DNA of 64,000 bases from Streptomyces sp. NBC_01454 (GCF_036227565.1 NZ_CP109460.1:682001-746000), one strand, 5' to 3'; counted from the stretch's first letter, positions 49,656-57,023 are shown. Translations and numbers: made by a program. Notes: generated by a model from the sequence alone, not told the origin.

Positions 49656-49667
49656 GAGCGGCTCTCC

Positions 49668-49901
49668 CTAGTGGGAGTCCGGGTCAGGGCCCGGCTCATA
49701 GGTGTGGCCTTCGGAGCAGGCACGGCTGTCGATGTCGGTGACCATCCGCCAGCCGGGCGGCACGAACCCGGACTTCTCAGCTCGGAGCCGGCATCCGCAG
49801 TCCTGGCAGGCCCAGATGTCGCCGCCATGTGACTGCAAGGGCTTGCCGCAGCAGGTGGCGTCCTGCGGCCGGATCGGCGACTCGACGGTGACCTCGGCCA
49901 T
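49668..49901 (-). CDS. Small zinc-ribbon protein
   Basis: 77 residues from ATG 49901 in a TGATG overlap. Two Cys groups, CCGKP (17-21) and CQDCGC (32-37), then a Cys near the end (RACSEGHTYE). Likely zinc-bound; function unknown. Confidence 0.6.
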   Translation of the reverse strand: MAEVTVESPIRPQDATCCGKPLQSHGGDIWACQDCGCRLRAEKSGFVPPGWRMVTDIDSRACSEGHTYEPGPDPDSH

Positions 49902-50236
49902 CAGCGGCGGGCCTTCTGGCGGCCCCGACTCCCCCGCACCTTGAGGACGTCGCCGGGCTCGGCGTACACCTGGTCGTCGTCGCACTCGAACATTGCGCGG
50001 ATGTGGCGGCCAGGTTTCTCGTCGTACATCGGCCCGAAGCGCCTGCACGCCGACTGGGCGTCGACTCCGCCTGCGGTCGGCGTGCCGAAAATCGGCAGCC
50101 GATCGGTGAACACCCACTCCTTCCAGAGCGGTTCCTCGCCCCACGGGTTCACGGAGGTCTCGATCGTGTAGTAGGGCATGTTCAGCTTCGCCTGAAGGCC
50201 GAACTTCTTGGCGTCTTTGGGCTGCCAAACGGTCAT
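49901..50236 (-). CDS. Conserved protein of transfer module
   Basis: 111 residues, beta-rich (YYTIETSVNPWGEEPLWKEW, RHIRAMFECDDDQVYAEPGD). No family recognised. Coupled to the zinc-ribbon gene that follows. Confidence 0.55.
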   Translation of the reverse strand: MTVWQPKDAKKFGLQAKLNMPYYTIETSVNPWGEEPLWKEWVFTDRLPIFGTPTAGGVDAQSACRRFGPMYDEKPGRHIRAMFECDDDQVYAEPGDVLKVRGSRGRQKARR

Positions 50237-50290
50237 GGCTGTCTCCTCAACTCGGGGGTGCGGGGTGGGTGGTGGCGGGTCGGGCGGTGA

Positions 50291-50530
50291 TCAGGCGGCG
50301 CGGGTGTAGTGGGCCTGGAGGCCGCGGATCTCATCCATCAGTCGCGGCTCGGCCGGGTGCGCCCCGTCGAAAGCGATGGCGGCGAGGATCGCGTCCTGCA
50401 TGCCGCCGTAGTCGTTGGCGGCGGAGGCGGAGGCGTAGCGGCTGACGATCCCGGCACGCTCGGTCCGGTGGGCCTCGGCGGCCTTCGTGCCCTGGGCGTA
50501 CTCGGCGTCGGAGATCAGGTGAAGCGACAT
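50291..50530 (-). CDS. Small helical protein
   Basis: 79 residues from ATG 50530: MSLHLISDAEYAQGTKAAEA and a helical end (LMDEIRGLQAHYTRAA). GGAAG upstream. Function unknown. Confidence 0.55.
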   Translation of the reverse strand: MSLHLISDAEYAQGTKAAEAHRTERAGIVSRYASASAANDYGGMQDAILAAIAFDGAHPAEPRLMDEIRGLQAHYTRAA

Positions 50531-50579
50531 GGTGGTGGTCCTTCCGGAAAATGTGGGCGGTGGCAGGGGGTGGCGCGGG

Positions 50580-50813
50580 TCAGGCGGTGGGCCGCGGAAG
50601 CTGACGGCACCGTTCGGCGTGGGTTGCAGCCCAGCTCGTGACGGCGACCGCGTAGCTATTTCTGGTGCCGCCCTGGCAGCCGCGGCACTCAGCGGCAAAG
50701 CCGTCGTCGGTGACATCGACGGTGATATTCGGGTCGGCGAGCGCAGCGCCCGCGAGGGTGAGGTAGCGGTTGACGACGCCCTCCGGCCAGGCGGTCTCGG
50801 TCTTTGCGGGCAT
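50580..50813 (-). CDS. Small protein with Cys/His site
   Basis: 77 residues from ATG 50813. CRGCQGG (44-50) and HAERC near the end form a possible zinc site; between them a helix SYAVAVTSWAATHAERC. This C-x2-C ... H-x3-C pattern recurs in small Streptomyces mobile-element proteins. Function unknown. Confidence 0.6.
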   Translation of the reverse strand: MPAKTETAWPEGVVNRYLTLAGAALADPNITVDVTDDGFAAECRGCQGGTRNSYAVAVTSWAATHAERCRQLPRPTA

Positions 50814-50845
50814 GGCGGTATGGCCTTTCGGAAGGAGTGAGCGGG

Positions 50846-51127
50846 TCAGGCGTTGCGGCGACTGGGGAGCCACAGGCGGCGCTTGGGCTCCGACGCTGGG
50901 GGCTCCTCGGCGGCGGGCTTGTCCAGCGCGGCAGCGATCCGGCCGAGGCTGTCGGCGATCTGGGCGAGGTGCGCGTTCGTCGCCTGCTGCTCAGTGACCA
51001 GGGCCAGGAGCGCGTGGGGCACAGCCCTCTGCGGACCGTCCTGGGCGGAGAAGCCGTTCATCGGGTTCTTGCCGTCGACGCCGTCCTCGGCGCGGCTGAC
51101 GTGGATATCGGTCGGGGTACCAGGCAT
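50846..51127 (-). CDS. Small protein, helical C-terminal half
   Basis: 93 residues: a polar N-terminal half and a helix HALLALVTEQQATNAHLAQI continuing through ADSLGRIAAALDK, then a basic tail. No family recognised. Confidence 0.5.
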   Translation of the reverse strand: MPGTPTDIHVSRAEDGVDGKNPMNGFSAQDGPQRAVPHALLALVTEQQATNAHLAQIADSLGRIAAALDKPAAEEPPASEPKRRLWLPSRRNA

Positions 51128-51184
51128 GACGGCATGGCCTCTCGGTGGAGGTGGTGCGGGATGGGGTGAGATGCGAGGTAGTGC

Positions 51185-51224
51185 GCCGCGCTCGGGGGCT
51201 GGGGGTGGTCACCCCGAGCGCGGC
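51185..51224. terminator. 13-bp stem hairpin inside operon
   Basis: GCCGCGCTCGGGG (51185-51197) pairs with 51212-51224. It stands between the promoter-proximal HTH group (51227-51746) and the long downstream run, so it may attenuate transcription of the transfer genes. Confidence 0.7.
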
Positions 51225-51226
51225 AG

Positions 51227-51319
51227 TTAGAGGGAGCCGGCGGGAGTCCGCTGCGGAAGCGGCGGCAGGGCGGGCGGGGTGTCGGCCCGGTCGTGGCGGG
51301 GCTCAGGCTCGGCCGGCAT
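51227..51319 (-). CDS. Tiny proline-rich peptide
   Basis: 30 residues (MPAEPEPRHDRADTPPALPP...), starting in a TGATG overlap with the preceding gene. Translation coupling supports it; the composition is low-complexity and function unknown. Confidence 0.4.
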   Translation of the reverse strand: MPAEPEPRHDRADTPPALPPLPQRTPAGSL

Positions 51320-51516
51320 CAGGCCGCCGCCAACTCGATCGCGGTGGCGACGGTCGTCTTGCCGCGGAGCGCGGTGACGCCCGACGAGCGGCGGGCCGCA
51401 TCGGCGTCACCCAGGGACTCGGCCAGACGAGCAGCCGGGCGGGGGCGGACGTAAGAGCCAGCTGCATGAGCGGCGACATCTGCGGCGGTCATGGCGGGGG
51501 CGGTGGAGGTAGTCAT
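51319..51516 (-). CDS. Small protein coupled to HTH gene
   Basis: 65 residues from ATG 51516 (TGATG overlap with the HTH gene): helical (AADVAAHAAGSYVRPRPAAR, KTTVATAIELAAA). No family recognised; possible partner of the HTH protein. Confidence 0.55.
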   Translation of the reverse strand: MTTSTAPAMTAADVAAHAAGSYVRPRPAARLAESLGDADAARRSSGVTALRGKTTVATAIELAAA

Positions 51517-51746
51517 CAGGCCACCTCGCCGATCGCCGGGGTGACGGCGGCGTCGCGAAGGAAAGCCTCGACGGCTTCCTCCGCGATACGGAAGCGGGGA
51601 CGTACAGATCCCTTGGCGATGTTGATCGCCTCGATGGCCCCAATTCGGATGAGTTCGCGGATGTGCTGCGGGGTGCTGCCGATGCGCTTGGCGGCCTGGC
51701 CGGTGGTGAGGTAGTCGCTCACAGGAGCGGCTGAGGATGGCGTCAT
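51516..51746 (-). CDS. Excisionase-like HTH protein
   Basis: 76 residues from ATG 51746 with GGGAGC upstream. DYLTTGQAAKRIGSTPQHIR then ELIRIGAI is a MerR/excisionase HTH_17 domain, and the C-terminal half is a short beta-helix tail. In pSAM2-like elements such a protein (Xis) is encoded near replication and transfer genes and works with the integrase. It is the first gene of the long minus-strand transcript that begins at the GntR-type operator (51793-51828). Confidence 0.75.
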   Translation of the reverse strand: MTPSSAAPVSDYLTTGQAAKRIGSTPQHIRELIRIGAIEAINIAKGSVRPRFRIAEEAVEAFLRDAAVTPAIGEVA

Positions 51747-51779
51747 TGGGTGCTCCCATGCGGTCGACGGGCTGACACC

Positions 51780-51828
51780 TAGATAGAAACACATTGCTAT
51801 GGAGCAATCAAGAGCGCTCCATAGCAAT
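51780..51828 (-). promoter_or_regulatory. Promoter with GntR-type operators
   Basis: On the minus strand TTGCTC (51807-51802) and TATCTA (51785-51780) are 16 nt apart and form a plausible -35/-10 pair. The -35 box lies inside ATTGCTATGGAGC (51793-51805), which has an exact inverted copy at 51816-51828. The first arm also forms a smaller palindrome ATTGCT-ATGG-AGCAAT. The motif TTGCTmTrGAGC recurs at the GntR gene's own promoter, so GntR repression of the HTH/transfer operon is likely. Confidence 0.7.
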
Positions 51829-51847
51829 ACAGCGAATCCAGGCCATC

Positions 51848-51878
51848 AAAAAGCCCCCGCCAGTCGATGGCGGGGGCT
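51848..51878 (-). terminator. Intrinsic terminator of GntR gene
   Basis: 11-bp perfect stem AGCCCCCGCCA (51852-51862) with 51868-51878, loop of 5, followed by TTTTT on the minus strand. It lies 13 nt past the stop of the GntR gene. Confidence 0.85.
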
Positions 51879-51890
51879 GGAAAGCGCAGG

Positions 51891-52646
51891 TCAGGAAGGA
51901 AAGTCGTACAGCAGTAGGTACCTGGACGCGTCCAGAACCATGCGGTTCACCTCGACCACCCGATCAGCCGAGTCGTAGGCGTACCTATTGATTTCCACCA
52001 CGGGCGTCGCGGGAGGGAGGGCCAGGTCCGCAACCTCGGAGGCCGCCGGCATACGACACCGCAACTCCTCCCGGAAGCGCGCCGGCTTGTGCCCTGCATC
52101 GGCGAGGCGCGCATAGATCCCGCCAGGACCAGTATCGATCTGGGTGATGCGCGTCCCCCGCGCCAGGTCATCCGGAATGTGCGATGTGGCGCGCATTACG
52201 GCCACCCCATCCACGAGATACCTCCGACCGCGACGCCACACGAGCTCCCCCTCATCGAGCTCCAGAACGCGCGCAACCTCCGGCGTGGCAGGCAACTGCT
52301 CGATTTGAGCGTCATCGACCTGGAGCTGGCGGTCCTCGACATCGACCTCCCACATCGATCGCCCTTCACCCCACTGCTCAGTCGACAGCCTCTTGAGGGC
52401 GTTGCGAGCGATCGGGCGCCATGCTCGGACGGATACGCCGGAGCCGACGCGAGACTCGACAATCCCCTCGTCGCGAAGTGCACCGAGAGCCTGCCGGACG
52501 GTGCCTAGCGCTACGGCGTACTCCTCCCGAAGCTTCCTCTCAGGGGGGAGCTTGTCGCCGACCTGGAACTCTCCGTCATCGATTCGCCTACGCAAGTCGT
52601 TGGCGATCTCCCGGTACTTCAGCGGTTCGCCGGGCTTACGTGGCAC
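51891..52646 (-). CDS. GntR-family repressor, KorSA-like
   Basis: 251 residues from a GTG at 52646 with GAGGGAGG upstream. Residues 8-75 are a winged helix (LKYREIANDLRRRIDDGEFQ, LREEYAVALGTVRQALGALR, VGSGVSVRAW); residues 95-245 are a UTRA domain (EVARVLELDEGELVWRRGRR, ending NRMVLDASRYLLLYDFP). In Streptomyces AICEs and plasmids GntR proteins of this kind (KorSA of pSAM2, TraR of others) keep transfer genes silent. Three nearby promoter regions contain its probable operator, including its own. Confidence 0.88.
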   Translation of the reverse strand: MPRKPGEPLKYREIANDLRRRIDDGEFQVGDKLPPERKLREEYAVALGTVRQALGALRDEGIVESRVGSGVSVRAWRPIARNALKRLSTEQWGEGRSMWEVDVEDRQLQVDDAQIEQLPATPEVARVLELDEGELVWRRGRRYLVDGVAVMRATSHIPDDLARGTRITQIDTGPGGIYARLADAGHKPARFREELRCRMPAASEVADLALPPATPVVEINRYAYDSADRVVEVNRMVLDASRYLLLYDFPS

Positions 52647-52667
52647 GTGACCTCCCTCTACATGGAT

Positions 52668-52763
52668 TCATCTAGAGCAACGTTACCTGCTGTAGTTGCC
52701 ATTGGGTTGGCGCGGGATTGGGAGCAGCCCGAGTCGGCACTAGCCATAAATTGCTCTAGAGCG
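52668..52763. promoter_or_regulatory. Two GntR-type operator copies flanking intergenic promoters
   Basis: TCTAGAGCAA (52671-52680) and its exact reverse complement TTGCTCTAGA (52751-52760) face each other across 70 bp. The first lies 25 nt upstream of the GntR start, the second in front of the + strand DUF6907 gene; each begins with TTGCTC in the direction of the gene it precedes, as at 51802. The second extends to TTGCTCTAGAGC. They probably bind the GntR protein and regulate both directions. Confidence 0.7.
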
Positions 52764-52805
52764 CTACGGTGTGCTGTGTAGCCACTGCGTCACTACGAAC
52801 GCACG

Positions 52806-52835
52806 AAGGCCGGACGGTTGCTGCCGTCCGGCCTT
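52806..52835 (+). terminator. 12-bp stem between promoter and DUF6907 gene
   Basis: AAGGCCGGACGG (52806-52817) pairs perfectly with 52824-52835, loop TTGCTG, then a second weak hairpin (AGCGAG...CTCGCT). It is on the + strand path from the operator at 52751 to the gene at 52895, about 45 nt from the likely promoter; it may be an attenuator, or the end of a very short RNA. Confidence 0.65.
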
Positions 52836-52894
52836 GGCTCAGCGAGCTGCGAACTCGCTGATCAGTGATCCGTCTCGTCAAAGAGGAGTCACCC

Positions 52895-53296
52895 ATGAGC
52901 GTAGCAACCACTGCCCCTGCCGTCGCCGTGTCGACCGCCACGCCCGTCGTTCCGGTCCAGCCCTCCACTCCCCAGGCCGCCTCGCATCCGACTCCCTGTC
53001 CGGCGTGGTGCAAGGATCGCTGTCATGTCGCCGGCCACCACTTTGGGCCGACGGCGACGTGGCACTGGTCACCGCAGTACGTGCTCGGCAATCCGCGTCC
53101 GCTCTCCGACGATAGCCCGGTGATCCTGACGGCGGAGTTGTCGCGCGGCGATGAGGGTGACGGGGTCGGCGAGGCGGTGCTCTACGTGCAGGGCATGACG
53201 GACATCGACTTGTCGGCGGCTGAGGCCGACATCTTCATCGCTCAGGCGCAGGCGTTCGTGGACACGCTGCGCGTACTGCGCGCCCAAATGGGCTGA
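52895..53296 (+). CDS. DUF6907-like protein
   Basis: 133 residues from ATG 52895 with AAAGAGGAG upstream. The signature PCPAWCKDRCHVAGHHFGPT followed by WHWSPQYV (Cys/His cluster) and a C-terminal half with AVLYVQGMTDIDLSAAEADI fit DUF6907, frequent on Streptomyces mobile elements and near transfer genes. Function unknown. Confidence 0.75.
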   Translation: MSVATTAPAVAVSTATPVVPVQPSTPQAASHPTPCPAWCKDRCHVAGHHFGPTATWHWSPQYVLGNPRPLSDDSPVILTAELSRGDEGDGVGEAVLYVQGMTDIDLSAAEADIFIAQAQAFVDTLRVLRAQMG

Positions 53297-53311
53297 CACC
53301 CCGCACTTCCC

Positions 53312-53341
53312 CGGCCGGGCAGCCCTAGAGCTGCCCGGCCG
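53312..53341. terminator. 12-bp stem terminator
   Basis: CGGCCGGGCAGC (53312-53323) pairs with 53330-53341, loop CCTAGA-like of 6 nt. It follows the DUF6907 gene. Confidence 0.8.
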
Positions 53342-53433
53342 TTCTCATACCCGCGGGCGTGGTCCCGCGAGATCCAGGAGTTGGCCTTGGGTGTACTGGG
53401 CTGCGCGTCTGCCTGCCTGTGGGCGGGGGCGCG

Positions 53434-54249
53434 ATGAAGGTCGTCAGGGTTCTGCCGGAGACCGGCTGGACCGGCGTGGACAACGCGGTGGCGAGGAGCC
53501 GCCGGATCAGCTGGCGAGCAAAGGGCCTGCTGCTGGAGCTGTTGAGCTATCCGCCGGACAACGACATCACGCTGGCGAAGCTGGCTGGGTGGGGCGCCAC
53601 CTCGCGCAAGGAGGGCTACACGGCAGAGGGCCGGGAGGCGCTACAGATGGCGATGCGCGAGCTGGAGCGGGAGGGCTATGTCGTCCATGTGCGGCGGCGC
53701 GGGGACCGGGGGCGGTGGGAGACGACGACTTACGTGTCCACGGCGCCGGAGAGGTTGCCGCAGGTCGCACCGAGTACGGGTTCTCCGCGTTCGGTCGACC
53801 AGTACTCGGCGGAGCAGCGCTCGGTCGACCAGCGTTCGGTAGACCAGTCCCTAAGTACTTGTAAGACGGACGACAACATGGACAAGAAGACGGACGAAGG
53901 AGAGGAAGGCTTGGAATACTCCTCCGCACTCGCTGCCGCTCGTGCGGGCCAGCAAGCCGGCCCGCAAGATCCACGACGCGAGGAACTTCGCCACCTGTAC
54001 GAGGCCGCGAACGACCTTGACGATGACCGGCTACGCCGGCTGCTCCTCCAGTTCGAGAAGAAGCGGCCACGGATCTACAGGGAGCAGCGGCAGGCGGCCC
54101 TCGGCCAGCTGGAGCGCGAGAGTCCGGCGATCCTGAAGAGCCCCGACTCGGTGCGGTCGATGGACCTGCTGAGCTACAAGTACGCCCTGATGCACTACAC
54201 GAGCGACGACAAACCGGTGCCGGACTGGCTGGCGAGATTCCCCCGCTGA
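53434..54249 (+). CDS. Winged-helix protein with SVDQ repeats
   Basis: 271 residues. The N-terminal half (ISWRAKGLLLELLSYPPDND, LAGWGATSRKEGYTAEGREA, MRELEREGYVVHVRRRGDRG) is a winged helix of the kind found in replication initiators and helix-turn-helix proteins of Streptomyces elements. A degenerate repeat SVDQ occurs three times (plus SAEQ) around 125-148, in a linker that is probably disordered. The C-terminal helical domain (LRRLLLQFEKKRPRIYREQR) may bind a partner. A replication-initiation or regulatory role is possible. Confidence 0.7.
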   Translation: MKVVRVLPETGWTGVDNAVARSRRISWRAKGLLLELLSYPPDNDITLAKLAGWGATSRKEGYTAEGREALQMAMRELEREGYVVHVRRRGDRGRWETTTYVSTAPERLPQVAPSTGSPRSVDQYSAEQRSVDQRSVDQSLSTCKTDDNMDKKTDEGEEGLEYSSALAAARAGQQAGPQDPRREELRHLYEAANDLDDDRLRRLLLQFEKKRPRIYREQRQAALGQLERESPAILKSPDSVRSMDLLSYKYALMHYTSDDKPVPDWLARFPR

Positions 54250-54334
54250 CCTGCTGAAATCCCCGCCGATCAAGCGTGGGGTGCGGGACAATGGGACTAC
54301 CGCAAATCAGGATCAACTCGAAGGGGTTTTGGCT

Positions 54335-54409
54335 GTGAGCGAGTGTGATCACGACTGGGTGCAGTGGTCGGGTGCAACGCGTTGCCGCAAATGCGGGGCG
54401 ACTGCGTAG
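54335..54409 (+). CDS. 24-residue zinc-finger peptide
   Basis: GTG start at 54335 with AGGGG upstream: VSECDHDWVQWSGATRCRKCGATA. The pattern CxH ... CRKCG is a compact zinc site; such peptides are widespread in Streptomyces. A strong terminator follows. Confidence 0.55.
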   Translation: MSECDHDWVQWSGATRCRKCGATA

Positions 54410-54425
54410 CGACGCCTGAATGATG

Positions 54426-54455
54426 GTGGTGGGGCCGAGTAGTCGGCCCCACCAC
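54426..54455 (+). terminator. 13-bp stem terminator
   Basis: GTGGTGGGGCCGA (54426-54438) pairs perfectly with 54443-54455, loop GTAG. It separates the small zinc peptide gene from the kinase-like gene that starts 18 nt later. Confidence 0.8.
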
Positions 54456-54472
54456 TGTCGAGGAGGTCTCTG

Positions 54473-55264
54473 ATGGCGCTGCGGATCGACTGGGCTGACC
54501 TGCCTGCCGCTGCCCGTGCGGCGATTGAGGCGCGCACCGGGGCCGTGTTGGCGGCGGAGCCGATCGCTGATGGTCTCACCTGCGCCGTGGCGGCGCGGCT
54601 GGTCACGTGCGCTGGGGCGTTCTTCGTCAAGGGTGTGCCTGTCGAGGACGGGCGGGGCCGCGCGGCGCAACGCTGGGAGTTGGCCGTCAACCCGCAGGTG
54701 TGTTCGGCGAGTCCGGTGCTGCGCTGGCAGGTTGTGGCCGACGGCTGGGATCTGCTGGTCTTCGATCATGTCGACGGCGAGCATGCGGACTTGTCTCGGC
54801 CGGCGGACCGTGAGCTGGTCGCCGGGGTGCTGCAGTCGGTGCAGGGCGTTGCAGCTCCCGCGGGGGTTCCGTCGTTCGCGGACCGGTTCTCCGATGTCTT
54901 GGACGCCGGCGAGCTGGTTCTGCTGTCCGGGGATGCGCTGCTCCACACCGACACCAACCCGCACAACCTGCTCGTCGGGGCGGGGCGGGCTTGGCTGGTG
55001 GATTGGGCGATGCCTGCTGCCGGACCTGCTTGGGTGGATGTGACCTATACGGCGGTGCGGCTGCTGGAGGCTGACGTGTCGGCCCCCGAGGCGCTCGGCT
55101 GGGCGTGGCAGTTCCCGTCGTGGCGGGCGGCCGATCCGGCGGCGTTGGAGGCGTTGGTGGTGGGGACGTGCCGCCAGTGGGAGTCGGTCGTGGGCGCGGC
55201 GGGTGCTCGGCAGAGCAACGCCCGGTTCGCGGCGCTTCTCGGGGCGACAGTCGCTGTGCCGTAG
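54473..55264 (+). CDS. Aminoglycoside phosphotransferase-like kinase
   Basis: 263 residues with GAGGAGG upstream. The APH-type catalytic loop [13 protein letters not shown] (about 161-173) and the metal-binding VDWAMP (about 181-186) are present; the N-lobe lysine is in FFVKGVP. The substrate is unknown; many such proteins phosphorylate small molecules other than antibiotics. It lies 20 nt upstream of the Nudix gene, and the pair is often found together near GntR genes in Streptomyces. Confidence 0.8.
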   Translation: MALRIDWADLPAAARAAIEARTGAVLAAEPIADGLTCAVAARLVTCAGAFFVKGVPVEDGRGRAAQRWELAVNPQVCSASPVLRWQVVADGWDLLVFDHVDGEHADLSRPADRELVAGVLQSVQGVAAPAGVPSFADRFSDVLDAGELVLLSGDALLHTDTNPHNLLVGAGRAWLVDWAMPAAGPAWVDVTYTAVRLLEADVSAPEALGWAWQFPSWRAADPAALEALVVGTCRQWESVVGAAGARQSNARFAALLGATVAVP

Positions 55265-55284
55265 CCAATCGACAGTGGTCTGCG

Positions 55285-55701
55285 ATGGACGGAGTGGGTA
55301 TGGGCGAGAGGCCGGTAGCGGCTGCCGTGATCGTGCGGGATAGTCGCGTACTGCTGGTGCGCCGCGCGGTCGAGGAGGGTGAGCTGCGCTGGCAGTTCCC
55401 GGCGGGCAAGCTCGAGGCCGGCGAGTCGCCGGAGCAGGCGGCAGTGCGCGAGACCCAGGAGGAGACCGGGCTGACCGTCGAGGTGGTCAAGACCCTGGGT
55501 GACCGGGTGCATCCGAAGACGGGCCGGCTGATGCACTACGTGGCCTGCGCTCCGATCTCCGGCGAGGCGTATGTCGCCGATGCGGAGGAGCTGGCCGAGG
55601 TGGCGTGGGTCGCGCACGGGGAGATCACGGACTATGTGCCGTACCCGCTGGCGCCGATGGTGCAGGAGTACCTCGACGCCGAGTTGGCGCCGGCCGAGTA
55701 G
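55285..55701 (+). CDS. Nudix hydrolase, possible Pif-type immunity protein
   Basis: 138 residues (starts at 55285 or 55300). The complete Nudix box [20 protein letters not shown] then TGL lies at residues 41-63, with Glu47, Arg55, Glu56 and the EExG acid pair. Nudix enzymes cleave nucleoside diphosphates linked to another group. In pSAM2 the Nudix protein Pif prevents transfer between cells that already hold the element and lies by KorSA. The neighbourhood here fits that, but Nudix genes are common and sequence identity to Pif cannot be tested here. Confidence 0.85.
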   Translation: MDGVGMGERPVAAAVIVRDSRVLLVRRAVEEGELRWQFPAGKLEAGESPEQAAVRETQEETGLTVEVVKTLGDRVHPKTGRLMHYVACAPISGEAYVADAEELAEVAWVAHGEITDYVPYPLAPMVQEYLDAELAPAE

Positions 55702-55717
55702 CTACCCGCGGCGCGAC

Positions 55718-55749
55718 GAAGCCCCCACCTGGGATCGAGTGGGGGCTTC
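55718..55749 (+). terminator. 11-bp stem terminator
   Basis: GAAGCCCCCAC (55718-55728) pairs with 55739-55749. It follows the Nudix gene by 16 nt. Confidence 0.8.
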
Positions 55750-55843
55750 TGTTGTTCGCTCACACCGATGTTCGCCACTACGCGCCTCTGCCGAATCTGC
55801 GGTTCCGCTGGCAAGCTGTCGCTCTTCTGACGAGGGGGCTGGG

Positions 55844-56191
55844 ATGGCGTTGGCGTGTCCGCGGTGTAAGGGCAGTGGCCAGGTTCTGCATCTGCCGGAG
55901 TTTGTGGCGTCGCTGCCGGGAGAGTCGCCGTTGCGCGGCAAGTACGGTCAGCCGCCGGAGTATGTGGCGCAGTGGCTGCTGCCGATCGGCGCGGTCGCGG
56001 CGGGGGTACTGCTGCTGGTGAGCGGCGCGGTGGGCGGGGGCGTCCTGCTGCTGGTCGGCGGCGTCGGGTTGGGCTTCTGGTTCTCCCGGCTGACGGCGGC
56101 GGCGGAGGAGGCGCGGGAGCGGTGGGCGCGGTCGCTGTACTGCCGGCAGTGCCCGGCGACGTTTCTGCGGGAGGACGCCGTGACGGTCTGA
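55844..56191 (+). CDS. Zinc-ribbon membrane protein
   Basis: 115 residues. An N-terminal CPRCKGSGQV and a C-terminal CRQCPATF flank two hydrophobic helices (about 45-64, QWLLPIGAVAAGVLLLVSGA, and 66-80). The cysteines at both ends could form one zinc ribbon on the cytoplasmic side. Function unknown. Confidence 0.6.
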   Translation: MALACPRCKGSGQVLHLPEFVASLPGESPLRGKYGQPPEYVAQWLLPIGAVAAGVLLLVSGAVGGGVLLLVGGVGLGFWFSRLTAAAEEARERWARSLYCRQCPATFLREDAVTV

Positions 56192-56201
56192 GCAGCGCAG
56201 A

Positions 56202-56232
56202 GAGGCCCCTGCCCGGTTCGGGCAGGGGCCTC
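56202..56232. terminator. 14-bp stem bidirectional terminator
   Basis: GAGGCCCCTGCCCG (56202-56215) pairs with 56219-56232, loop GTT. It stands between the convergent genes ending at 56191 and 56238. Confidence 0.85.
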
Positions 56233-56237
56233 GATTG

Positions 56238-56576
56238 TTAGCGGTCGACGCCCAGCTGACGCGCCTCCCGGTCCGCCCACACGGCAAGCCGGATCGCCTG
56301 CTCGACTTCGGCTAGCTGCTGCCCGCGCAGGTGGTTCGGTGGGGTTAGCGGCTGGCCGGCGGGGTCGAGGAAGAGCCTGGCTTTCTGCGGGATGGGCAGC
56401 ATGTCTGCTCCGTCGTAGCAGTCGCGCCAGGGGGTGTGGTGGCCGGGCGGGGTACACCAGTTGGCGTGGGCACGGTTGAGGATCCGGTGGGTGTGTTCGT
56501 CGCCGAGCTGTTCTTCGTGGGGTGGGGGTAGCTTGCGGGCGATGAACTTGGCGGCGTTGATCCTGCCGATGGGCAT
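56238..56576 (-). CDS. Hypothetical protein
   Basis: 112 residues; INAAKFIARKLPPPHEEQLG then HRILNRAHANWCTPPGHHTP and a C-terminal helix QQLAEVEQAIRLAVWADREA. Several His and two Cys could bind metal. No family recognised. About 160 bp upstream of it (56577-56735) hold no gene I can support. Confidence 0.5.
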   Translation of the reverse strand: MPIGRINAAKFIARKLPPPHEEQLGDEHTHRILNRAHANWCTPPGHHTPWRDCYDGADMLPIPQKARLFLDPAGQPLTPPNHLRGQQLAEVEQAIRLAVWADREARQLGVDR

Positions 56577-56735
56577 GGTGGGCCAATCTTGTTGCCACGC
56601 GCCTCGCGGCTAGGCCCCGCGCCTGGGCACAGGGTGGCACATTCCGCTTGGGCCGTTCCCCCTGTGTGCCGTTTCTGCTGGTCAACGCAATGCGGCGCCC
56701 TGTCCTGGGGCGAGGGTCTCGCGTGTCCGGCGCGG

Positions 56736-57023
56736 TCAGTCGCCCGGCTCGTCGTCGACGTGCTTGAGCCGCATGCGGGCCGTGACGAGGTCGGTCCCGC
56801 TGAGCGTGTCCCAGTACGGGTGGGTGTGGACCTGGTCGATGAGGTCTTGCAGGCGCTGCCGCAGCTCGACTTCGCGCGCCTTGTCCTCTGCGCTCCAGCC
56901 GGCCGTGCCGTTGATCGGCTCGGGCGGTTCGGGGTGGGCGTGGAGGAAGGCCCGCAGGTCGGCGGTGGCGGCGTGGAGGTGACGCTGCAGCTGTACCAGG
57001 TCGTGGGGGAAGTCGTGGCTCAC
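56736..57023 (-). CDS. Small helical protein
   Basis: 95 residues, helical (LVQLQRHLHAATADLRAFLH, LRQRLQDLIDQVHTHPYWDT). A small Streptomyces protein without known function. Confidence 0.5.
   Translation of the reverse strand: MSHDFPHDLVQLQRHLHAATADLRAFLHAHPEPPEPINGTAGWSAEDKAREVELRQRLQDLIDQVHTHPYWDTLSGTDLVTARMRLKHVDDEPGD

Noticed and set aside
53567..54964. Minus-strand open frame of 465 codons across the winged-helix and kinase genes
   Set aside because: It would run antisense across two recognised genes and a perfect terminator; composition is typical of a shadow frame.
55285..55701. Naming the Nudix gene pif
   Set aside because: Nudix hydrolases are very common in Streptomyces; only family and neighbourhood support the comparison, so no gene symbol is given.
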